Part shown: positions 1 through 8,135 of the stretch, piece by piece
Layout of the letters: every line of letters begins with the position of its first letter
Numbering within the stretch: position 1 is the stretch's first letter
NCBI RefSeq assembly: GCF_009755605.1
Contig: NZ_WPNZ01000031.1
Coordinates: 1 to 64,000, forward strand
From: Streptomyces typhae
Lineage (GTDB): Bacteria > Actinomycetota > Actinomycetes > Streptomycetales > Streptomycetaceae
Direction of reading: 5' to 3'
DNA: 64,000 nucleotides
Made by a program: the position numbers and the translations under genes
The notes under the pieces: generated by a model
The model's database searches: none
What the model was told of the DNA's origin: nothing
The model's input: only the letters and a program-made list of their open reading frames with translations

Positions 1-219
1 GGTCCCGTCCAGGGCCCACCGGCGGAAGCGGGTGTGCAGTGTCTGCCACGGCCCGTACCGCTCGGGCACATCCCGCCAGGCGGTGCCGGTGCGGAACTTC
101 CACACGATCCCGTTCAGGACCCTTCGGCCGTCCAGCCGCTTCCGCCCCCGCAAGGACACAGGCAGCAGCGGCCGGACGAACTCCCACTCGGCATCGGACA
201 GTCCATGGCGACGTATCAC
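1..219 (-). CDS. IS5-family transposase, N-terminal part, cut by the window edge
   Basis: The minus-strand frame from a GTG at 219 reads VIRRHGLSDAEWEFVRPLL, then a GIVWKFRTGTAWRDVPERYG block and a TRFRRWALDGT block. This is the helical N-terminal (DUF4096-like) domain of IS5-family transposases, and the GTG is the natural start just ahead of LSDAEW. The catalytic DDE part lies to the left of the window. The element's terminal inverted repeat probably ends near 263, where the sequence AGACACGACCTAG lies outside the gene. No frameshift is seen in the visible part. It is distinct in sequence from the complete IS5-type copy at 12938-13877. Confidence 0.85.
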   Translation of the reverse strand, partial: MIRRHGLSDAEWEFVRPLLPVSLRGRKRLDGRRVLNGIVWKFRTGTAWRDVPERYGPWQTLHTRFRRWALDGT

Positions 220-357
220 CCGACCATGATCCAGCACACAAGATCAATTGAAGACACGACCTAGTCCGTCATCACTGCGGGCCAGGCAAATGAGCTACAA
301 CGTCCGCTCCGACTCCACCGCCAAGCACAGCCGAAGGCGAACGGCACCAATGGTCCG

Positions 358-390
358 GACGATCCCCGGTTTTGCTAACCGGGGATCGTC
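358..390 (-). terminator. Perfect 14-bp hairpin, terminator of the gene at 443-955
   Basis: GACGATCCCCGGTT (358-371) and its exact complement (377-390) are separated by a 5-nt loop. It lies 53 bp downstream of the minus-strand stop at 443 and fits a Streptomyces-style rho-independent terminator without a strong T run. Confidence 0.75.
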
Positions 391-442
391 TGCTATGTGT
401 CGCCCAGCACGCCCAAGGGCGTGCCCTCTACTCCGGCACAGG

Positions 443-955
443 TCATGACGCCAGTCGGTAGGACCGCAGTGCAGGAGTCGCGCCGTCAGTGACCAGCACC
501 AACAGCTCGTCGTCGGTGAGGCGGTCGAGGTTCCGGGCGACGACGCGCTCCGAGGCTCCGACGGCTCGGGCTACGTGGCGAGTGGCGGCCCCAGGGTGCG
601 CCGCGATGTGCGCGAGGGCCGTGCTGTCACGGCGGTAGTCACGTTGCAGCAGATCCTCACCGAACAAACCAGCGGCGCAGACGCAAAGGCACAGCGCCGT
701 GGAGAGAGACCCGTAATCCTCAGTTCGTTGGGCCGTCCACGCGCTCACGGCTCCTAGCGTCAAGAGGACGGGGGCGGTGAAGCGGGCAGATCGGATAGCG
801 GGCTTCGACAGGTGAACCTCCGTGGGGTCGGGCGCTCGGCCGCGAAATAGAGTGGCACGGGCTGCGGGCTGTTGTGAGGCGGGGCGGCTCGCCCCCGCCA
901 GAAGTCCGCATTCCTTCGCTGCCCTGGTGTTTTCCGGGACGTTGTACGTTGACAT
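443..955 (-). CDS. Membrane protein with C-terminal winged-helix DNA-binding domain
   Basis: I start at the ATG at 955 (MSTYNVPENTR), because the frame further upstream has no typical protein character. The 170-residue product has two probable membrane segments (FTAPVLLTLGAVSAW and LSTALCLCVCAAGLFG). A C-terminal winged helix follows, with TALAHIAAHPGAATRHVARA as helix 1-2 and VVARNLDRLTDDELLVLV as recognition helix and wing. This layout is common in Streptomyces proteins of unknown function that tie a membrane anchor to a MarR/ArsR-like reader. No ligand site is visible. It is followed by a strong terminator, so it is probably the last gene of its transcript. The exact role is unknown. Confidence 0.6.
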   Translation of the reverse strand: MSTYNVPENTRAAKECGLLAGASRPASQQPAARATLFRGRAPDPTEVHLSKPAIRSARFTAPVLLTLGAVSAWTAQRTEDYGSLSTALCLCVCAAGLFGEDLLQRDYRRDSTALAHIAAHPGAATRHVARAVGASERVVARNLDRLTDDELLVLVTDGATPALRSYRLAS

Positions 956-1039
956 GGCCTCGGCGGAGGTTCCAGTCCTTTGGGGCTCTTCCTCGTCTGC
1001 CGTGGGCGAATGCCCCCGGCAGCTGCCCATTTGGGGCCC

Positions 1040-1277
1040 ATCCTGGAACGATCCGGGGGAAGTAGCGCTGCAGCGCCCCGTCACGGAGCCCTTGCACGAC
1101 CTCGCTAATCACGGACTGGTCGTCTCTGACTACTCCAACGACGTTGGCGTTCACGGCTGCCCCACTGTTCGGCTCGAACACTGCGGCGTTGACCTGCGCG
1201 TGGGTAGTGGCATCGTCGTACGCGGCGTGAACGGAGTAGGCCGTGTGGCAGTCCTCACCGAGCGCGCCCAGAGCACC
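1040..1277 (-). pseudogene. Possible degenerate small gene upstream of the winged-helix gene
   Basis: A minus-strand frame from 1277 downward has convincing protein texture (LGEDCHTAYSVHAAYDDATT, then VVGVVRDDQSVISEVVQGLR, then DGALQRYF). It is preceded by an in-frame TGA (1278-1280) that cuts it off from a plausible N-terminal piece, AAERLRRIE. Downstream it runs into the antisense or overlap of the next gene. I do not recognise the family. It could be a real gene with a GTG start at 1181 or a decayed one. Confidence 0.25.
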
Positions 1278-1660
1278 TCACTCAATTCGCCGAAGGCGCT
1301 CCGCTGCCGGATCATTGATCGGCACCAGAAGCTATGCGGCAATCCTGTCGCCAGCGCGACGCTCGACGACCACGAACCCAGCACCATTGTCAGGGAGGTG
1401 GACGTCGACGGGCAGGGCCTCAGCCGCTCGGAACCGGCGGGCAGGGCCCCGGGGCGCGCTGCCCGTGCGGGGCGGTACTCCTCGGGGACGGGTGGGTGCA
1501 GGGGGTTGGGGATGTGGTGGTTCGTGGTGCGGGGGGCACAGCCGTGTGGTCGGTTGCAGCCCTGGGGGGGCAGCTGGGGCTGTGCTTGTCTGCGCGCGCG
1601 GATACGGGGCAGCAGTGACGATAAAACTGTCCCTGTCCTTCGTGTCCCGCGGGATCTGTC

Positions 1661-1987
1661 ATGTCGACTTGTGAGTACCGGTCTTTGGCCCCTGAGGCAG
1701 TTGCCGCCCGGATCGCGCAGATGGAAGAGGAGAACCGGCAGCTGCGTCAGGCCATCGACTCGCACGCGGTCATCGACCAGGCCCTCGGCGTCCTGGCCGC
1801 CGCCCACCGCCTGGCGCCGGAGAACGGCTGGGAGGTACTGCGCGAGACCTCCCAGCACACCAACATCAAACTCCGCACCCTCGCCGAAGCCATCGTCCGC
1901 TGTGCCCTCGGGCGTCCCCTGCCCGGCACAGTCCGGCGCGAACTCCAGGCCGCTGTGGCACGCAGACACAGCCAGCGCCCGGCCTGA
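1661..1987 (+). CDS. Small ANTAR-domain protein
   Basis: The 108-residue protein begins MSTCEYRSLAPEAVAARIAQ. A short helix with a coiled-coil look (MEEENRQLRQAI) leads into an ANTAR domain: HAVIDQALGVLAAAHRLAPE, then the WEVLRETSQHTNIKLR segment and a final helix LAEAIV. ANTAR domains bind dual-hexaloop RNA and cause antitermination, usually as the output of a response regulator. Here there is no receiver, PAS or GAF domain, so it would be a stand-alone RNA binder or depend on a partner. It stands alone, with long non-coding stretches on both sides; the nearest co-directional sensory gene is the STAS-like gene at 3902. Confidence 0.85.
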   Translation: MSTCEYRSLAPEAVAARIAQMEEENRQLRQAIDSHAVIDQALGVLAAAHRLAPENGWEVLRETSQHTNIKLRTLAEAIVRCALGRPLPGTVRRELQAAVARRHSQRPA

Positions 1988-2463
1988 GACACACTCGCTC
2001 AACCGGAGCACGCTCTTCCCTACACGAAGGACGTATGTCGTACTACCGGCCAGTACAGTGCAGCGGCGCGGCGCTAGCGTGAGGGCACGCCGGCCGCTCA
2101 ACCCCCCGCGGCCCGCCAGGCTGTCCCCGTCCCGGACCCCGACCCGGACAGCCGCACCCACCACCAGGCCCTCCAACGGGCCTCACCCGCCGGGCCGCCC
2201 CGCACGCCTCCTCCCCGGGGCGGCCCGGCCCCCACAGTCCTGCGGCAAGACCGCCGGCAAGTCCGTGCCGTGGGGCGCGGCTGGCGCGGTAGGCGTAGCG
2301 GAGTCTGCACGCGCCTCACGCAACCGCGTGCGGGCAGCAGTGGCGACCGGCCCGGTCGGGTTGGCAGGCGGGCGGCGGCTTCTGTGCGAAAGAGGGCCTG
2401 TCGCGCGCTCGTCTGCGCGGGTACGGCACAGTCCGTGGTTGACGGCGCTGTAGAAACCTGTCT
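1988..2463. other. 476 bp without a recognisable gene
   Basis: Open frames here have composition and residue content typical of antisense high-GC DNA. A short inverted repeat GTACT...AGTAC lies near 2039-2055. The stretch around 2426-2445 contains CCGTGGTTGACGG, which resembles the sequence at 3696-3707 upstream of the STAS-like gene. I see nothing else that I can support. Confidence 0.5.
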
Positions 2464-2700
2464 CTAAACCCCGGAGGCTTCGAGGGCGATGATCGAGTCA
2501 ATCCGGATGACCACGGCGCCCCCTGCGGCCAGAGACCAGGCCAGGAAAGGTGTGGAGGGCGGTTCGGTCGTGAGCGCCTGTTCCATGGCCTCCTCCAGCC
2601 GATCGACATAGTCTGCCAAGCTGTGGCCGTTGGCCACTACGACCGCTTCGCGTTCCTGCAGGCCAACGGCGTAGCGGATGACGAACTGCGGCGGCTTCAA
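2464..2700 (-). CDS. Hypothetical 78-residue protein
   Basis: The sequence LKPPQFVIRYAVGLQEREAV, then VVANGHSLADYVDRLEEAME, then a hydrophobic end with VVIRIDSIIAL has balanced composition and alternating strand/helix texture, unlike the shadow frames around it. The only in-frame start is TTG at 2700. Just upstream, AGGGGG precedes an ATG at 2720 that opens a seven-codon frame (MFFETLS, stop at 2697-2699). Its stop codon overlaps the TTG, so initiation here may be coupled to a tiny leader. I do not recognise a family. Confidence 0.5.
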   Translation of the reverse strand: MKPPQFVIRYAVGLQEREAVVVANGHSLADYVDRLEEAMEQALTTEPPSTPFLAWSLAAGGAVVIRIDSIIALEASGV

Positions 2701-3360
2701 CTCAGTGTCTCAAAAAACATGTTGACCCCCTTTTGCGTTCAGACCCAGGCACTCACCGGGCCGGTGTATGGCGCCCTGACCGGCCTGTCCTGTCCAGCCG
2801 CCGTCGGCTCTCACTGATCTGCCGCCGGCTGGCGGCCACGAGCGCCTCGCTCTGCTCGATCCGGCAGCCAGCCCGCTCGATCACCAGCAACGACATCCGT
2901 ACGCGTACCAGCGCGTCGCTCCACTTCCCGCTCACCCTCGCTCCCCCCAGGCAGGTCCCCCGACACGAGGTCCCCACAGCCCCGGGCCGATACTCCCGAT
3001 CCCGGCAGTCTGGACGGCCTCGCCCCCTTCTGCACACCCCACCTGAGGGTGAAAACGACCCATCCGGCCAGCCGGGACAAGCAACCATGAGACGCTGGTG
3101 TGCCACGGGAGCGGGATGCCGCTGGTTCCCGGGCCGCCCCCGCCACGGAAGACCACGGAGATGGCAGGTCACACCCCCGGCCGCTCCGGACCGGGCTCCG
3201 TGCGCCCCGCGCTTGGCGGGGACCGAAACTCCCTTGCCAGCGCCGTCCGCTGAATCCGGTTCAGGAAAATGGTGTAGCGGACGGGAGCGGGGAGACCCGG
3301 CAGCACACCGGCACCACCTGCGTGGACGCGCGCCGGAGGATGCTCCCGTTGCCCCTCGGA

Positions 3361-3432
3361 ACTCCCGCGCCAAGGGGGCGGCGGTGCAGGCAGGCCCGGC
3401 CGCACACACCACCCATGCCGCGTGCGGCCGAG
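3361..3432. repeat. Imperfect direct repeat, copy 1
   Basis: It starts ACTCCCGCGCC and includes GGCGGCGGTG and CCCATGCCGCG blocks. The same blocks recur in the same order at 3576-3640 with small gaps and substitutions. The length of similarity is about 70 bp. Confidence 0.6.
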
Positions 3433-3575
3433 CCCGCGAAAGAAGCGAAAGAAGCCTTCAGCCCCCGGCCCGCCGCAGAGAGCGAAAGACCGGATGTCTG
3501 GTGGTCGGGGGCGGTGTAACGATCGGTGGCAAGGGCATCCGCTTAGAGCACAGGCAGCGCTCCCGCCGCCTCTTC

Positions 3576-3640
3576 ACTCCCGCGCCGGGGCGGCGGTGGA
3601 GGCGGGCCTGGCCGTGCACACCCATGCCGCGCGGCCGGGC
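3576..3640. repeat. Imperfect direct repeat, copy 2
   Basis: This is the second copy of the block at 3361-3432, with shared ACTCCCGCGCC, GGCGGCGGTG and CCCATGCCGCG segments. It is shorter by several bases. Confidence 0.6.
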
Positions 3641-3901
3641 CTGCCCGGAATATGCCTGTCGCCCGCGTGGGGGCAGGAGTAGGCTCGGTCACAGACCGTG
3701 GTTGACGATGTTGTTAGCGCAACATCCACTTTTCCGGCGATCTCTCGGGTCCGGGTTGGGGCCCACCACGCCAGCGGCTGCCATCAGCGGGACCCTGAAC
3801 CCGCCACACAGCACCGCGTGCACCTCGCCACGGCCCCCGCACCTCCCTTGTGCGTCCGTCGCTTTTCCACCGGTGCGACCCGATCCGCACCGGGAGGTGC
3901 G

Positions 3902-4234
3902 ATGCGCACCTACTTCGCCGACGAACTCCTGCTCATGCTGCCGCTCACCGACGGCCCCGGGGTGCGCCTGTTCGGTGAGATCCTCGGCATCCACCGCGGG
4001 CCCCTGGCCCTGGCCGTGACCGAAGAAGCCGACCGCACCGACGAGATCGTCGTGGACCTCACCGAAACCCGCTTCCTGGCCCACAGCGTCCTGGACATCC
4101 TCATCATCCTCGCCCAGCGCCTCACCCCGCCCCAGCACCTTGTCATCCGCGCCCCCGCCGACCTCAACCTGCACACGCGGTTAGCCGGCCGCGGCGCAGA
4201 CAGACTCACCACGCTGCACCTCCAGGAAAGCTGA
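3902..4234 (+). CDS. STAS-like (anti-sigma antagonist type) small protein
   Basis: The ATG at 3902 (GGGAGGTGCG just upstream) opens a 110-residue protein beginning MRTYFADELLLMLPLTDGPG. The order of elements fits a STAS/SpoIIAA fold: a first strand-rich part (VRLFGEILGIHRGPLALAVT), a second strand EIVVDLTETRFLAHSVLDIL, and a third block ILAQRLTPPQHLVIRAPADL. The usual phosphorylatable Ser/Thr after DLT..RF is occupied by LAHSVL, where the serine could serve. It probably modulates an anti-sigma or kinase partner, but none is adjacent. It is followed after 130 bp by a co-directional small coiled-coil gene. Confidence 0.6.
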   Translation: MRTYFADELLLMLPLTDGPGVRLFGEILGIHRGPLALAVTEEADRTDEIVVDLTETRFLAHSVLDILIILAQRLTPPQHLVIRAPADLNLHTRLAGRGADRLTTLHLQES

Positions 4235-4364
4235 CCCCTGCCCGTGCAGCACCCCGGGCGGGGCGTTCTCGCCGTCGCGGGAGGCGGCAAGAACCCCCGC
4301 CCGCAGGGCGCCCCGCACAGCCCGCTGCCTCCCGCAGACACCCAGCAGACCCAAGAGGTGCGCT

Positions 4365-4640
4365 ATGGAGAAACCCCCGCCACCACCCCAGCAGCCCACC
4401 GGACACGCCTCCCCCGACCAGGTCCAGACCTCACGCCAGACCATCGAACGAAGCCGGTCCCTCATCAACGGGATCCAGGCCAACCTCAGCAAAAGCCGCC
4501 AGCGGATCCAGCACAGCCGCCAGCGAGTACACCGAAGCCGCCAACTCCTGACCCTCACCCCCGAACCCACCACCGAACCCGCCGCCGACCACGACGAAAC
4601 CCACCCCGGCGCCGACGAACCGGACGGACCCTGCCCATGA
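4365..4640 (+). CDS. Small coiled-coil protein of unknown function
   Basis: The 91-residue protein begins MEKPPPPPQQPTGHASPDQV and is preceded by AGAGGTGCGCT. Its centre is a heptad-like basic repeat (RSRSLINGIQANLSKSRQRI, then RQRVHRSRQLL), which predicts a helix or coiled coil. Both ends are disordered: proline-rich N-terminus and acidic, proline-rich C-terminus. Similar short Q/R-rich proteins accompany ANTAR and STAS genes in Streptomyces, which matches its position here; the function is unknown to me. Confidence 0.6.
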   Translation: MEKPPPPPQQPTGHASPDQVQTSRQTIERSRSLINGIQANLSKSRQRIQHSRQRVHRSRQLLTLTPEPTTEPAADHDETHPGADEPDGPCP

Positions 4641-4858
4641 GATGCACGTGAACACCACCTGGGTGACGGCGTGTGGCGGGATGCCAGTTCTTGGAGCCGG
4701 GAGGTCGGCCGGGCCCCGGCCGGGCCCACCGCGATGACCCGCCGCAACCGCGCCTGGAGCGAGCCCTGTTCAAGCTGCGCCACGTCCGACCTCACGGTCA
4801 CCCGCCCCCATCAGTCAGTGAAGGAGACGATGCCCTGTATCCGCTGAAGGGGAGCCCG

Positions 4859-4883
4859 CCCCGGCTGGTTCTCGCAGCCGGGG
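4859..4883 (-). terminator. Perfect 9-bp hairpin downstream of the gene at 4901-5206
   Basis: CCCCGGCTG (4859-4867) pairs exactly with CAGCCGGGG (4875-4883) around a 7-nt loop. It lies 17 bp beyond the minus-strand stop at 4901. Confidence 0.7.
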
Positions 4884-4900
4884 CGAGGCTCTTCACTGGA

Positions 4901-5206
4901 TCAGCCCGTGGCGATGAAGTGGAAGGGACGGTCTCCCACGTCGCCGTTCGAGTTGCCCGTACGGACCGTCACCCTCTCGGTCGTGGCGCCGGTGACGTGC
5001 ACATTGTCCAGCAGGCTCCAGGCATCGCCATCCAGAGTGGCAACAACCGACGGCGTCTCGAGGAAGTCGTTGTTGAAGGTGATGGTGTACGTGCCAGTGC
5101 CGACCTTCGTAACCTTGAAGCCGTGGTTGGCGCCAGGCTTCCGAGTGCCGTCAGCCGCAACGGTCCCGCGGACGATCTGGAGATTCTCGTAGGCGTTGAT
5201 AGTCAT
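4901..5206 (-). CDS. Small beta-rich protein resembling tail-fibre/lectin-type domains
   Basis: The ATG at 5206 is chosen because AAAGAGG stands 6 bases before it. The 101-residue product opens MTINAYENLQIVRGTVAADG. It then carries the pattern HGFKVTKVGTGTYTITFNND followed by PSVVATL and a final VTVRTGN...FHFIATG. The GTGxYTITF / PSVVATL pattern is typical of small jelly-roll-like domains in phage tail fibres and secreted bacterial proteins. There is no signal peptide or membrane segment. It is flanked downstream by a terminator and upstream by an 8-bp inverted repeat (5286-5305). I infer a binding or structural role, but the ligand is unknown. Confidence 0.7.
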   Translation of the reverse strand: MTINAYENLQIVRGTVAADGTRKPGANHGFKVTKVGTGTYTITFNNDFLETPSVVATLDGDAWSLLDNVHVTGATTERVTVRTGNSNGDVGDRPFHFIATG

Positions 5207-5360
5207 TTCCGTACCTCTTTCCTTGGGAGTTTCGCCCCAAGGACATGTCCGAGCCGGATGCACCCATGCCCCATTCGAACGAAACGCGCTCGCTCGGGCG
5301 AGCGCCCGCTCTTACCCGTTCTCAGCCCGCGTGCGCCCGCCCCCTGGCCCCTCCCGGCCC

Positions 5361-5720
5361 CGATGCTCGCCGCCTCCGTGAACGATCCGGAGCTCCAGGC
5401 GGGCTGGGCGGAAGACGTGAAGTGGGGCGGCTTCCGCGCCCTGCTCACCGTCGACGGTGGCCAGGCGGTACTGCGCTCACGGCACGGCACCGACCTGGCA
5501 CCCGCCTTCCCCGACATCACCGACCCCGCACTCCGCCAGCTGCCGGACGCCACCGCGCTGGACGGGGAACTGTTCACGTGGGAGGCGGACGGGGCGGGGG
5601 CGGATCGCGTTCGAGCGGTTGCAGAACCGGTTGCACCGCCGCGACGCCGGCACACTACTGACGACGACCCGCCCCGGACACCCCTGGACAGGCCGCACGT
5701 TCTCCGCCTTCCCTGTTGAA
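5361..5720 (+). pseudogene. ATP-dependent DNA ligase remnant (LigD-like N-terminal part)
   Basis: The frame reads APMLAASVNDPELQAGWAED, VKWGGFRALLTVDGG, VLRSRHGTDLAPAFPDI and ALDGELFTWEADG. These match the start of ATP-dependent DNA ligases, where the lysine of the KxDG motif is adenylated. Here the motif is KWGG, so the conserved aspartate is lost. After the ELFTWE block the reading frame shifts by one, and the expected FERLQ.RLHRR segment is found in another frame (near 5606-5645). No start codon or C-terminal catalytic domain remains. It is a short decayed fragment. Confidence 0.7.
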
Positions 5721-5756
5721 TCGGCGTGTTGAAGCCGATGTGACAGGGGTGAACTC

Positions 5757-6315
5757 GTGCCTGGATGGCGTGTGTTCTGGGTGCCCACAGGGCGGCCGGT
5801 TGGCGGGACGGAACGGTTACCGGCGCTGGGGGTCTGGGAGGATCTGTCGCTTCGGGAGGAGCGAGTGGGTATCCATCCGGGTGACCCGATCATGCTCGCC
5901 CCCGACTGCAGGGTGGACGAACTCTTGAGCGAGTACCTGTGTCGCTCGAGCTTCGTTCACCTGGAACATGAGACGAAGCGGAACTACACCTCGGACTACC
6001 GCGTGTTCTTCGACTTCCTTTGGGGTCGGGGACTTGTCTGGAATGGCGCCAGTGCGGACAACCTGTTCGACTTTCATGACTGGCGTGTGCGGTCGCCGCG
6101 GAATCCCGACCGGGTGGGCGGGTCGAAGTGGAACCGCGAGCTGGCGGCCCTGGCCCGCCTCTACGACTGGCCCCAGCGGCGTGGACACGTGGCGATGAGC
6201 CCGGTGTTGATGCGGTCGGCCAGGGGGCGATACGGGGGGGGTGGTATCGGTTCCGGCCGGGCGGGCCAAGAACGCCCGATCCAGTAATGTGCATTGGCTG
6301 ACACCGCGGGCTTTT
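5757..6315 (+). pseudogene. Tyrosine recombinase remnant (Tn554 TnpA-like), N-terminal domain
   Basis: It begins MPGWRVFWVPTGRPVGGTER. The frame then continues with ELLSEYLCRSSFVHLEHETK, NYTSDYRVFFDFLWGRG and KWNRELAALARLYDW. This is the N-terminal SAM-like core-binding domain of phage-type integrases. At a run of eight G residues (around 6229-6236) the frame is lost. The next family segment (PAGRAKNARSSNVHWLTPRAF) continues in another frame and stops abruptly near 6315, where sequence from a different gene begins. The catalytic domain is absent, so this is dead. Confidence 0.7.
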
Positions 6316-6324
6316 AACGCCATG

Positions 6325-6485
6325 CCCGCCAACTCCTTCAGAAGGCACAACAGCTCGAACAGCGCCTCACGCAGCTGCCCGCCCCGCTGGCCGAGCGGCT
6401 GCGCGGTACCGCGGACAATCTCCGGCAGCACGCCGCGCTCCATCACCACCAGCGCATCACCGCCCAAGAGGGAGAAGCCCCGTGA
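6325..6485 (+). pseudogene. C-terminal tail of a second transposon recombinase (TnpB-like)
   Basis: In the frame ending TGA at 6483-6485 the sequence reads KAQQLEQRLTQLPAPLAERL and then NLRQHAALHHHQRITAQEGE. This helical tail is typical of the second recombinase in Tn554-like trios. It is joined directly to the truncated first recombinase, which implies a deletion that removed the end of one gene and most of the next. Its stop overlaps the GTG start of the following gene (GTGA), as in intact trios. Confidence 0.55.
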
Positions 6486-6913
6486 GCCCGGCACTGGACG
6501 AACGCGAGCGCATCCGCGCCGCCATGCACCGCATCCTCACCGGCACCCCCCAGCACTCCAACGGAGCCCTGACCGTGGTCGCCCTCGCGCAGGAGGCCGA
6601 CGTCCCCCGCAATGCACTCACCCAACAGCACCCCGATCTGAAGAACGACTTCTACGCCGAGGTCCGCCAGCGGGCCCAGCCTGCCGAAGCCGAGCTACGG
6701 CTGCGCAAACAAGTCGTCAAACTCAAGGAACTGCGCGCAGCAGGCCGCAAAGAGCTCTCTGAACTCCGCGCCGACCGTGAAGCCCTGGTCCGCGTCGTCC
6801 ACCAGCTGACCCTGGAAAACCGGCAGCTTCGCCAACACGCGGCGCCCACCGCCGTCCTGCGGGCTCTGCCCACCCAGCCACAGCCGCCCGCCGACCCGGC
6901 CATTTTGGAATAG
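6482..6913 (+). CDS. DUF6262-like / TnpC-like transposon accessory protein
   Basis: The GTG at 6482 overlaps the preceding stop. The 143-residue protein starts MSPALDERERIRAAMHRILT. A helix-turn-helix-like region (SNGALTVVALAQEADVPRNA) leads into a long coiled coil (AELRLRKQVVKLKELRAAGR ... LVRVVHQLTLENRQLRQHAA). This matches the third protein of Tn554-like integrase trios (TnpC/DUF6262), which assists recombination. It is intact, but its two recombinases are destroyed, so it is probably a leftover. A weak hairpin, CCCCGCTGACGGGG (6929-6942), follows. Confidence 0.7.
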   Translation: MSPALDERERIRAAMHRILTGTPQHSNGALTVVALAQEADVPRNALTQQHPDLKNDFYAEVRQRAQPAEAELRLRKQVVKLKELRAAGRKELSELRADREALVRVVHQLTLENRQLRQHAAPTAVLRALPTQPQPPADPAILE

Positions 6914-7184
6914 GAACCCCTATTCGAACCCCGCTGACGGGGTCGTTGAAGCTGGTTGAGGCGCTGGTGGCGCGGGTCTTGGGCCTTTCCGGTGCGGATG
7001 ACGGCGAAGGTGAGCGGTCTCCTACCGGATCCAATTCCGTTCTGGCGATCACCAGGTCTGACCTGTGCGGTGGGCCGTGGCCCCGAGCGAGTGACAGCTG
7101 GTATCGGCAGAGTGGACGGAACGCCGCCAGGGCAAGATCGAAGCGTCACGGATTGCCGGTGACCTCTAGGGAAGCGAGTGCATC

Positions 7185-7628
7185 ATGGGACTGGTCCGTC
7201 TGACCGATATCCAGATCGCGGAGTTCAGGGAAGCGTTCGAGCTTGTCGATAAGGACCATGACGGCAAGATCACCCCTGAGGAGCTTGGAGCCGTCTTGCG
7301 GTCGATGGGTCGTAGCACGACGGACGCCGAGCTCCCAGAGCTCGTGAGCGTGCTCGACTCCGACGGCAGCGGGCAGATCGAGTACGCCGAATTTCTGGCT
7401 CTGACTTCGGCGAACACGGTCGACGACAGCCCAGATCTCATGGAGGCGTACAGGGTCCAAGATAAGAACGGCGACGGCCTGATCAGCCCCGAGGAGTTCA
7501 AGTACGTCACGGTCCAGCTCGGCGAGAAGTTCTCCGACGAGGAGGTTGCTCGGTGGGTGACCGAAGCTGACGTGAACGGCGACGGACAGATCAACTACGA
7601 GGAATTTGTGAGGGCACACCTCGCGTGA
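7185..7628 (+). CDS. Calmodulin-like protein with four EF-hands
   Basis: The ATG at 7185 starts a 147-residue protein with the calmodulin opening LTDIQIAEFREAFEL. There are four canonical EF-hand loops: D22-E33 (DKDHDGKITPEE), D58-E69 (DSDGSGQIEYAE), D93-E104 (DKNGDGLISPEE) and D129-E140 (DVNGDGQINYEE). All have Asp at position 1, Gly at 6 and Glu at 12. The loop starts at 22/58/93/129 almost coincide with 20/56/93/129 in eukaryotic calmodulin (148-149 residues), and whole segments such as LGEKFSDEEVARWV are close to it. The product is cytosolic, with no signal peptide. It presumably binds calcium and a target protein; no target is evident nearby. The gene stands alone between transposon debris, consistent with transfer. 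Confidence 0.9.
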   Translation: MGLVRLTDIQIAEFREAFELVDKDHDGKITPEELGAVLRSMGRSTTDAELPELVSVLDSDGSGQIEYAEFLALTSANTVDDSPDLMEAYRVQDKNGDGLISPEEFKYVTVQLGEKFSDEEVARWVTEADVNGDGQINYEEFVRAHLA

Positions 7629-8098
7629 GCGAGTGTCAGCGAAGGACGGCTGGATGAACGCCACCGAAGATCACCTGGGCCGACGCAGCAGGGCTGTGGC
7701 TGCGGCCAGGTGAAAGCCGGCTGAAACGGTCAGCGTGCTGGCGGAAGCGGGTACGGCTGGCCCATGCCGTCCCTTCTGCTTCCCGTCCCGCTGGTGCTGT
7801 GTCGTTCTGTCACGGCGGTCGGCGATGCTGCCGGTTTGAACCTGGAGCCGAAGTTATGGAGAGGGTTTGCTGTCTGTCCGTTGTCCATCTGAAGCCCGGC
7901 GGGAGGGACCAGCTCCCCGCTCTCGGCCTGTTCCGCAACGCCGTGCTGCTGACGAACACCCGCCGCTTGAACCCCTCCGTAACCTCGACGACGGTGAGGA
8001 CGCGAAGGCTGAGAGTCCCTGCGGAGGGAAGGACTGTATGGCTATGCGTGCAGTTTCAGCGGCGAAGGCCCGGTCGTCTGGCTGTGAACGCGTGAAGG
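7629..8098. other. 470 bp without a recognisable gene
   Basis: I find no frame with convincing protein character and no strong hairpin. The right boundary is the left terminal repeat of the ISL3-type element. Confidence 0.45.
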
Positions 8099-8135
8099 GG
8101 CTCTGGTCCACTTTCTGTGGTCGCGTGTCCCTCGG

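Larger units (their letters stand above)
2721..3901. other. 1.2-kb gene-free stretch with diverged direct repeats
   Basis: All long frames look like shadows, rich in Arg, Pro, Gly and Ala without domain texture. The stretch contains a roughly 70-bp imperfect direct repeat (3361-3432 and 3576-3640) and, near its right end, the inverted repeat GATGTTG-6 nt-CAACATC (3707-3726), about 175 bp before the STAS-like gene. The latter may be a control element for that gene. It may otherwise be decayed accessory DNA. Confidence 0.5.

Noticed and set aside
2001-2030. CTCTTCCCTACACGA resembles part of a sequencing-adapter sequence
   Set aside because: The match is short, has a deletion relative to the adapter, and the surroundings are continuous high-GC DNA; chance similarity is more likely than contamination.
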